Origin: Sphaerolaimus hirsutus
Taxonomy: Eukaryota > Nematoda > Chromadorea > Monhysterida > Sphaerolaimidae
Assembly (NCBI GenBank): GCA_964036195.1
Contig: OZ038460.1
Location: 18,045,504 to 18,109,503 of the forward strand
Direction: 5' to 3'
Length of the DNA: 64,000 nucleotides
Part shown: positions 57,921 through 64,000 of the stretch, one piece after another
Numbering within the stretch: the stretch's first letter is position 1
Layout: each line of letters begins with the position of its first letter
Position numbers and translations under genes: made by a program
Notes under the pieces: model-generated
The model's database searches: none
Told to the model about the DNA's origin: nothing
What the model saw: the letters and a program-made list of their open reading frames with translations, nothing else

Positions 57921-57921
57921 T
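57744..57921. repeat. GGGATTGGGAATCGG array and CAG trinucleotide run
   Basis: Units like GGGATTGTGGGAATCAGAAT are the complement of the array at 63640-63935. A CAG run occupies 57886-57921. The ORFs over it reflect the repeats. Confidence 0.65.
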
Positions 57922-58469
57922 TTCAGCAACTACTGATCCCGTTTGAACTGTAATTGATGCTGCAAAAAATAGCACACTGGAATGAATCACTAGTACCAGC
58001 CAGGGTTCACATGATTTTTCACTACGTGCATGCGTGCACCTCTTCATCTGAACCTGAACCCTGGCCGGGGTATACTACAATGAAATGGTGCAGCAATTAG
58101 ACTTCATACAAAATTTGGGATCGGAATTGGGAATCGGGTTTTTTTTTTTGAGGAGTTTTTTCGGGTCTAATTGCTGCTGTTGCTGCAAAAAAAATATAGC
58201 ACACTGGAATGGATCACTAGCGCCAGGGTTCACATGATTTTTCATACTACTACTACTACTATTACTACATCTCTTGAAAAAAAAGCACCCTTCATGTGAA
58301 CCCTGGTATGTACCTTTAAGAACAAGTTCAAAGGCGCAAAAAACATGGCAAATTGGGTAAATTTGGATGTCAACTAAATTCGTGTCAACTAAATGGGTAA
58401 ATGTGGCTACACGCGGCGATGGATGTCAACAGCATATGACACCTTACAATAGCGCGCTGAAATGAATCA

Positions 58470-60020
58470 CTGGTATGGGGGGGAGGAAAAACTGGTACAC
58501 AACGCAACTGCAAATCACATAAGTGTTACAGACAAAAATTCATAGAGTTACAAAGATTTGATGTTAAAATAGAGTTACGCTACAAAGATTTGATGTTAAA
58601 ATATCAGAAAAAAATAATGAACTTGAGCTACTAAATCACACACTGATGTTTATTTGTCGTCTGTCTGGTTCAATTCTAGTACTTTGCCTTTTTTTTTTGC
58701 GGTGGCGGTCCCTATTCAAAAAAAAGTGTACCTTCTATTAGAAGGAATATGGTATTTGTGATTTGCAGTTGCGTTGTGCCCACCACAAAATCGAAGGTAC
58801 CACGCGACCTACAAAGAAAAAACGCCGCCCCTATGGCAAACCGCGCCAGATGGCGCACACACAAAAAAAAAACTATGCATAGTGCAGCGCACTATTCCGC
58901 ATGTAAACCCATTCCGCATGTTAACCCGGAAACAGCTATTATACATCCAAATGATGAAAATAGGAGGTAATAAAACACATGACCTAGTTATTTTGAAGAA
59001 GACGGCGGTCGTGAAAATTTTGAGAGTAAAATTTTGAGGGTAAAATTTCAAAAAAGCCAGGCAATTTGGGTGATCGGGGTAGATAGATAGCTGGGCAGTT
59101 TGGTGTACAGACATTTTTTCTTTCCCTGCAGGTATAATATGTCTATAATGGGGGGGTCTACATGCAAAATGGGTTTACATGCAGAATGGACCCCTGCGCG
59201 CAGTATCGGCAAACAGTACACGCGATGGATGTCAACTGAATTTGTGGAAATCTGACTATGACACCTTACAATAGTGTACTGAAATGAATCATTGGTATGG
59301 GGGGGAAAAACTGGTGCACAACGCAACTGCAAATCACATATCTTTTGACACACACACACACACACACACAAGTGAGTGTTACAGACAAAAATTCATAGAC
59401 TGACGCTACAAAGATTTGATGTTAAAATATCAGAAAAATAATGAAATTGAGCTACTAAATCACACACTGATGTTTATTTGTCGTCTGGTTCAATTCTAGC
59501 ACTTTACCTTTTTTTTTGCGGTGGCGGTCCCTATTCAAAAAAGTGTACCTTCTATTAGAAGGAATATGGTATTTGTGATTTGCAGTTGCGTTGTGCCCAC
59601 CACAAAATGGAAGGCACCACGTGACCTACAAAGAAAAGTCGCACCAGATGGCGCACACACAAAAAACTACGCACACATTCCGCATGTAAACCCATTCCGC
59701 ATGTTGACCCGGAACACATTTAATTATACATCCAAATGATGAAAATAGGAGGTAATAAAACACATGACCTAGTTATTTTGAAGGTTTTGAGAGTAAAATT
59801 TTGAGAGTAAAATTTTGAGGGTAAAATTTTACTCTCCAGATAGCCAGGCAATTTGTGTGTTCGGGGTAGATAGATAGCTGGGTGGTTTGGGGTACAGACA
59901 TTTTTTCTTTCCCTGCAGGTATAATATGTCTATAATGGGGGGGTCTACATGCAAAATGGGTTTACATGCAGAATGGACCCCTGTGCGCAGTACCAGCAAA
60001 AATAAAAGGCACCCTATGGC
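58470..60020. repeat. Tandem duplication of about 0.75 kb
   Basis: The sequence from ACGCAACTGCAAATCACAT through GGTTTACATGCAGAATGGACC occurs at about 58500-59205 and again at 59325-59985 with indels. Each unit has CACAACGCAACTGCAAATCACA and its inverted copy. The ORFs starting MVFVICSCVVPTTK in both units differ by frame-breaking indels, so coding is unlikely. A CA repeat is at 59349-59369. Confidence 0.6.
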
Positions 60021-60059
60021 ACGCGCAAACTGCGCCCGCTGGCTCGCGCACAAAAAAAA

Positions 60060-60255
60060 AAACTACATACAGCGCCCATAGGGGGCGAAAAAAGGTCACA
60101 CCTCCTGCCGCCAGCCACCGCCAAAAAACGCCGCCGCCAAAAAAAACGTCGCCGCCAAAAAAACGCCGCCGCCAAAAACGCCCGCCGCCAAAAACGCCCG
60201 CCGCCAAAAACGCAACCGCCGCCGCCGCCGCCGCCGCCGCCACCGCCGCCGCCCG
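60060..60255. repeat. GCCGCCGCCAAAAACGCC array
   Basis: AAAAACGCCGCCGCC and CCGCCGCCGCC units produce the alanine-rich and lysine/proline-rich ORFs on both strands. It lies just downstream of the minus-strand gene and probably is not coding. Confidence 0.6.
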
Positions 60256-60353
60256 CCCGCCAACGCTCGCACTCAGACCGCTGCTGCGACAGGGTACTTG
60301 TTGTAGCGGTTGTTTGGAAATGATTTTAATATCTTTTAAACTACTGAACCCAC

Positions 60354-63300
60354 TGGATCCAAACTCGGCCTCAGCGCCCGCCTCTGCGCCGCGCACGACC
60401 CTAGCGGGGCGGCTGCAGCTGGCATACACATCGGAGATGGTGTGGTGCGATGTGTCGGTGTCCATCGTGCGATCAGGGCTGAACCGCATCATGTCGGATG
60501 GGTCGGGCACATACCCGCGCCTGCCGCGGATGGCGCCGGGGCCCAAATCACACATCTCGTAGAGTTTCGCTGTTTAGTGGGGTGGGAAAGTTTGGAGAGT
60601 TTTGAAAAATTTTGCTGACATTTTCACATTTTTTTGCACACATTTTTGCAGGGTTTTGGAGGGTTTTTTGGAAAAATTATAGATGATTTTGAAAGATTTT
60701 GGGAAGGTTTTATGAAAATTTACTACAACTACCGACGTCCCCTAATTTGTCCGAGGGAACACCCGATAACACCCCTCACATCTACGCGGGCGTGCAAATC
60801 GCCGTCAATGCTGTTCCTGGCATCAGGCCGGGGGGGTTGAAGATGCTCCCCCCAACATACCGAAATCTGACGCTCATTTCACAAAAAATTTTTCGAGAGG
60901 AATGTGTCACGCATTTCGGCTTTTTACAGTACTACTTTAGATCCAACATCTATGCTACATACCTTACAAATAGCCAAAAATGCGTGACACATTCCTCTCG
61001 AAAAAAATTTTGTGAATAAAGCACCTGCCAGGGCCCTGTCGCGTGGCGGGATGACGGGTAGGGGCGGTCTAGCCGGAGGGTCCTGAGCCTGGGGGTCCTG
61101 AGCCGGGGTGTTCTGGGGCAGTCCCAAACACTGCAATTAAAGTGTCAAATGTCATGTAAAATGTTGTTGTTGTTGTTGTTGTTGTTGTTGATCGAAAAAA
61201 GAATAAGATTTAAACTCTTTGGATGACATTTCAAATGACATTTTACATGACATTTGACACTTTAATTGCAGTGTTTGGGATTGTCACCTGAGCGCTGCTG
61301 GGGCCCTGAGTTGGTACGCCGGGCGTGCGGCGAGTCAGCTTGCCCCCCGTGAAAAACTGAAATGTTTGTTGTTGTTGTTGTTGTGAAAGAGTACAGATAA
61401 AGAAGAATTTTACATTTTTTGAATTCAAGAATGAGTAAAATTTTTTATAACCACTATGTCTGTCAACTCACATCAAAAATCCACTTGATGGCAGCCACGA
61501 AAATGATCATGGCCAACTTTGTGCCGGCCATATAGCATTATCCTCCATTTTGTAATACCAGTCATTCATATATGACTCGATGCGCCTGCTGCTGACCATG
61601 AGGCGGCGCGCATCTTGATGAGCCGATCGGATTTGGCCATCAAGCGCTCCAACTGCGTTTATGTAAAGTGATGGTGTGCTTTGGTTGAAGACTAGGGATG
61701 GTTGTCATTTTTTTTTTAAAAATTGAATTTTTAATCCTACCCTCCATGCGTCCTTTGCATGATGGTTGAACGCACAGCTGCGCATGCGCCTGCTATTCTG
61801 ATGTTTGCCTAGCAGCAAGTGTCACTACTACTACTAATTGTGATAGGTTGTTAGGGGGATTTGCTACTTGAACTTGCTGCTAGGCAAACATCAGAATAGC
61901 AGGCGCATGCGCAGCTGTGCGTTCAACCATCATGCAAAGGACGCATGGAGGGTAGGATTAAAAATTTGATAAAATATTTGTTAAATATTTATTTATTAAC
62001 GATAAAATATTTGTTAAATATTTATTTATTAAACCATTGAGTCAACAGTAAAAAGTTTTTTGTTTAAAAAAAAATATTTATTTATTCAACCATTGGGTCA
62101 ACAGTAAAAAGTTTTTTTGTTTAAAAAAAAAATATTTATTTATTCAACCATTGGGTCAACAGTAAAAAGTTTTTTTGTTTTAAAAAAATATTTATTTTTT
62201 AAACCATTGAGTCAACAGTAAAAAAGTTTTTAGAAATTGTTTAAAAAAATATTTATTACAAATTTTGTATTTTTTAAATCAAGGATTTGAAAAAACTGCT
62301 GTTCAACCAACCACCCCTATACATTGTATTAGTTGTTGTGTTATTAGTACCTATGAGTACCTTGTCCACCACCTCCTCATGAAGAATAACACCCCCATCA
62401 GCGGGAGTGCCGTACTCCTCCAAAATGGATTTAGCACTTTGCACAACAGATGCAAAGTGGGGGGTTGCCGGGGGGTTCACAGCGGTCGTCGTGCTAAAAC
62501 ACCGAACACCAAACTCAAAATTTGTTATTCAATGTCAGGTGGTTGAAAAAAATCAACACTGATCAACTCACACTTTTGTGGATGGTGCAAAATCACGACA
62601 AAGGTTCCTAAAATAGCTCGGATCGTCCAAAACCGTGCGCACAGCTTTGTAAAATTCTTTGATACTGACCGGGGTTGTGCTCTCAATTGTAGTCAAAAAC
62701 GGGGTAACTGTGCCGTTGGGTGGGGAGGGAGGAATCTACATATAGATAGCTGAAGTATAGCATTTGTCATTATATTACCAACCAACCAACCAACATTCAA
62801 AACATACCCAAATAATCCGTGGAGTGCAGGGGGGTGGGGTAGAGCAGGTTGGGTGGGGTGGGCAGGGGCACTTGCTAGCGCACATTTTGCATTCACACGA
62901 CATGGATTTGATTCTACACCAGCTTTCGTCACCTTTCGGTGACCGCACCATCCATACGGGTTTGTTGATCGGTGTCGTGAAATCAGTAGTACTGGTACCG
63001 GTGGTTACTGACATGGTAGTAGTAGTAGTAGTAGTTGTGTCAGTAGGGGGGTGTAAGCTTGTCAACTTACCACTCAGAGCGGGTGGCTGTATGCCATTAA
63101 AATAAGTTTTTATCGCGGCGGCCAAAAACTTTCATTCATATGCATACATGCAAAAAAAAAAGAGTGCAGAATGCAGAAAAAATGCAAAAATTTTTACTGT
63201 GTAGCTAGCTAGCTATGAATAACAGGTGCTGCTGTTTTGCCTACCCTTTGCATATACACTTATGAATATTTATAATCACCCATAAAAATACCCACCATCT

Positions 63301-63554
63301 GAGTGGTGCGCACAAAATCTGCGGTGGGGCCGCTGTCAATCGTCGTGTCCGCGATCGAACCCTGAGTTTACATATCTTTTTTGCACTTTTAGGAATCACA
63401 CATTTTTCATAAAATTTTTTCATAAAAATTGGTACCCACCTTGACTAGACACTTGTAAGTCAGCAGGTATGGAAACTTTTTCTTGACAGGCTCGCAAAGT
63501 TTCCTGTCATCAGTCGAGATGATGAGGTGGCGAATCTTGATGGCCATACCGTAG
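60354..63554 (-). CDS. Multi-exon gene of unknown function, partial, with two frame breaks
   Basis: Predicted exons in gene order: 63440-63554 (IKIRHLIISTDDRKLCEPV), 63296-63361 (GSIADTTIDSGPTADFVRTT), 63071-63130, an exon around 62895-63010 (KPVWMVRSPKGDESWC), 62572-62735 (SIKEFYKAVRTVLDDPSYFR), 62361-62493 (FASVVQSAKSILEEYGTPA), 61472-61652, 61288-61356, 61025-61112 and 60354-60569. Phases chain well (0,0,1,…,2,0,0,0,1). Exon 61472-61652 needs two frame changes to join LERLMAKSDRLIK, RRIESYMNDWYYKMEDN and LAMIIFVAAIKWIFDFF, the last a possible membrane segment; this means sequence errors, missed mini-introns or a decayed gene. The tail is proline-rich (AQDPQAQDPPARPPLPVIPP). The intron 61113-61287 is an introner element. 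The join after the KPVWMV exon is unresolved. No family is recognised. Confidence 0.55.
60878..61016. mobile_element. Short MITE with 38-base inverted ends, inside an intron
   Basis: TTCACAAAAAATTTTTCGAGAGGAATGTGTCACGC and its mirror GCGTGACACATTCCTCTCGAAAAAAATTTTGTGAA enclose about 60 unique bases. On the minus strand it begins 8 bases inside the intron that starts with donor GTGCTT at 61024. Target duplication is unclear. Confidence 0.75.
61116..61287 (-). mobile_element. Introner-like element forming an intron of the minus-strand gene
   Basis: On the minus strand the gene reads AGCGCTCAG, then GTGACAATCCCAAACACTGC … GCAGTGTTTGGGACTGCCC, then CAG AACACC. CAG is duplicated (plus-strand CTG at 61288-61290 and 61113-61115). 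The intron (61287-61113) is phase 0 between a CAG and an AAC codon, joining GPSSAQ to NTPAQDP. A GTT run (about 61163-61190) sits in the loop. The first 11 bases are identical to those of the copy A introner. Confidence 0.85.
61726..61967. repeat. Fold-back MITE of about 240 bases
   Basis: AATTTTTAATCCTACCCTCC … GCAGCAAGT is mirrored by ACTTGCTGCTAGGC … GGAGGGTAGGATTAAAAATT, with arms of about 95 bases and a loop near 61820-61870. It lies in the intron between exons 62361-62493 and 61472-61652 of the minus-strand gene. Confidence 0.8.
61965..62265. repeat. Tandem repeat of about 60 bases
   Basis: Units AACCATTGGGTCAACAGTAAAAAGTTTTTT plus TAAAAAAATATTTATTTATT are repeated about four times after two shorter AAAATATTTGTTAAATATTT units. 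The position is intronic. Confidence 0.8.
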
Positions 63555-63639
63555 CTGCAGAGAGGTGTCATTTTTTAGTCGGTTAGATTTTTGAAAAAGA
63601 ACATTCCATCCCCAGAAAGCTGAAATCCCAAAATACTAA

Positions 63640-63935
63640 TCCCAAAAATCCCAACACTGATCCCATGAACCCGACCCCGATCTCATTCCGATCCCGTAAA
63701 CGTGATCCTGATTGATTCCCCAAAACCTCCATGTTGATTCTAACAACCCCCTTTCCGATTCAGAAAACCATTCCGATTCCCAATCCCGATACGGAAACCT
63801 GTTCCGATTCCCAAAATCCCAACCCCAATCCCGATACGGAAACCCGTTCCGATTCCCAAAATCCCAGTCCCAATCCCGATCCCGATTCCCAAAATCCCGG
63901 TCCCAATCCCGATTCCGATGATCACTGAAATATCC
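63640..63935. repeat. CCCGATTCC / CCCAAAATCCC degenerate array
   Basis: Short units such as CCGATTCCCAAAATCCCA and CCAATCCCGATACGGAAACC are repeated in tandem. Both strands give repetitive ORFs (SDSQNPNPNPDTE on plus), which are artefacts. Confidence 0.75.
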
Positions 63936-64000
63936 CAACCCCATAAAATCTCTGATCTCATTTGTATCCTACACACAGGCACAAATATTCTCACTCAGTC

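Noticed and set aside
58749..59114. ORFs beginning MVFVICSCVVPTTK in both tandem units
   Set aside because: The second unit (59521 onward) differs by frame-changing indels, so the frame is not conserved.
59962..60562. Two overlapping frames of nearly 200 codons, one per strand
   Set aside because: The central third is a GCCGCC/AAAAACGCC array. Only the part at 60354-60569 on the minus strand fits the exon chain.
63636..63994. Repetitive G/I/R/D/N and S/Q/N/P ORFs at the right end
   Set aside because: They arise from the CCCGATTCC array, which has few stop codons on either strand.
1..64000. tRNA, rRNA or other structured RNA genes
   Set aside because: I looked for tRNA B-box-like sequence and clover-leaf arms and saw none; the strong hairpins found are explained by transposon inverted repeats. 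A covariance-model scan would be decisive.

Overview
This is a eukaryotic window, most likely from an invertebrate animal. The genes are split by GT-AG introns, the background is AT-rich, and one secreted protein looks like a C-type lectin. Small non-autonomous DNA transposons fill much of the space between exons. There is no bacterial gene organisation and no rRNA, tRNA or retroelement ORF that I could recognise. A 200-base N run at 47232-47431 is an assembly gap. The species cannot be fixed from the sequence.

Layout. Bases 1-360 (minus strand) hold the start of a gene with a CtBP-type PLDLS motif that runs off the window. From about 0.6 to 50.6 kb lie four tandem paralogues (A 940-4073, B 13498-19182, C 40045-43858, D 47628-50259) of a secreted C-type-lectin-like protein of roughly 270 residues. 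Exon phases and splice sites agree between the copies. The long stretches between and inside them are segmental duplications loaded with nested mobile elements: TA-flanked MITEs starting CCGTATTTCCTCG, and several hAT-like families with 8-bp target duplications and subterminal arrays of a short motif. From 50.6 to 57 kb there is a promoter-like region, two acidic short exons and a 2.6-kb palindrome. From 57 to 60.3 kb there are simple repeats and a tandem duplication. From 60.3 to 63.6 kb a minus-strand gene of unknown function has about ten short exons in a consistent phase chain, with two frame breaks in one exon. The right end is a CCCGATTCC satellite-like array.

The most interesting system is an introner-like transposon family. 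In lectin copies A, C and D a 345-370 base element sits exactly between the codons CAG and AAC; copy B has the same site uninterrupted (CACCAGAACTGC). The element brings its own 5' GT (GTGACAATCCC in copy A), and the 3' AG comes from a 3-bp CAG target duplication, so insertion makes a phase-0 GT-AG intron. A sister element lies at the same kind of junction (CAG/AAC, phase 0) in the unrelated minus-strand gene near 61.2 kb. Another sits in non-coding DNA at 30.8 kb, with its empty site preserved at 9.47 kb. The terminal inverted repeats pair next to the two splice sites, so the transcribed intron could fold to bring them together.

Because the A-D blocks are duplicates of each other, many insertions have an empty counterpart in the window. 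This allows target duplications, nesting order and intron gain to be read directly. All gene models here are manual readings of splice signals and paralogue comparison; no database search or transcript evidence was available.
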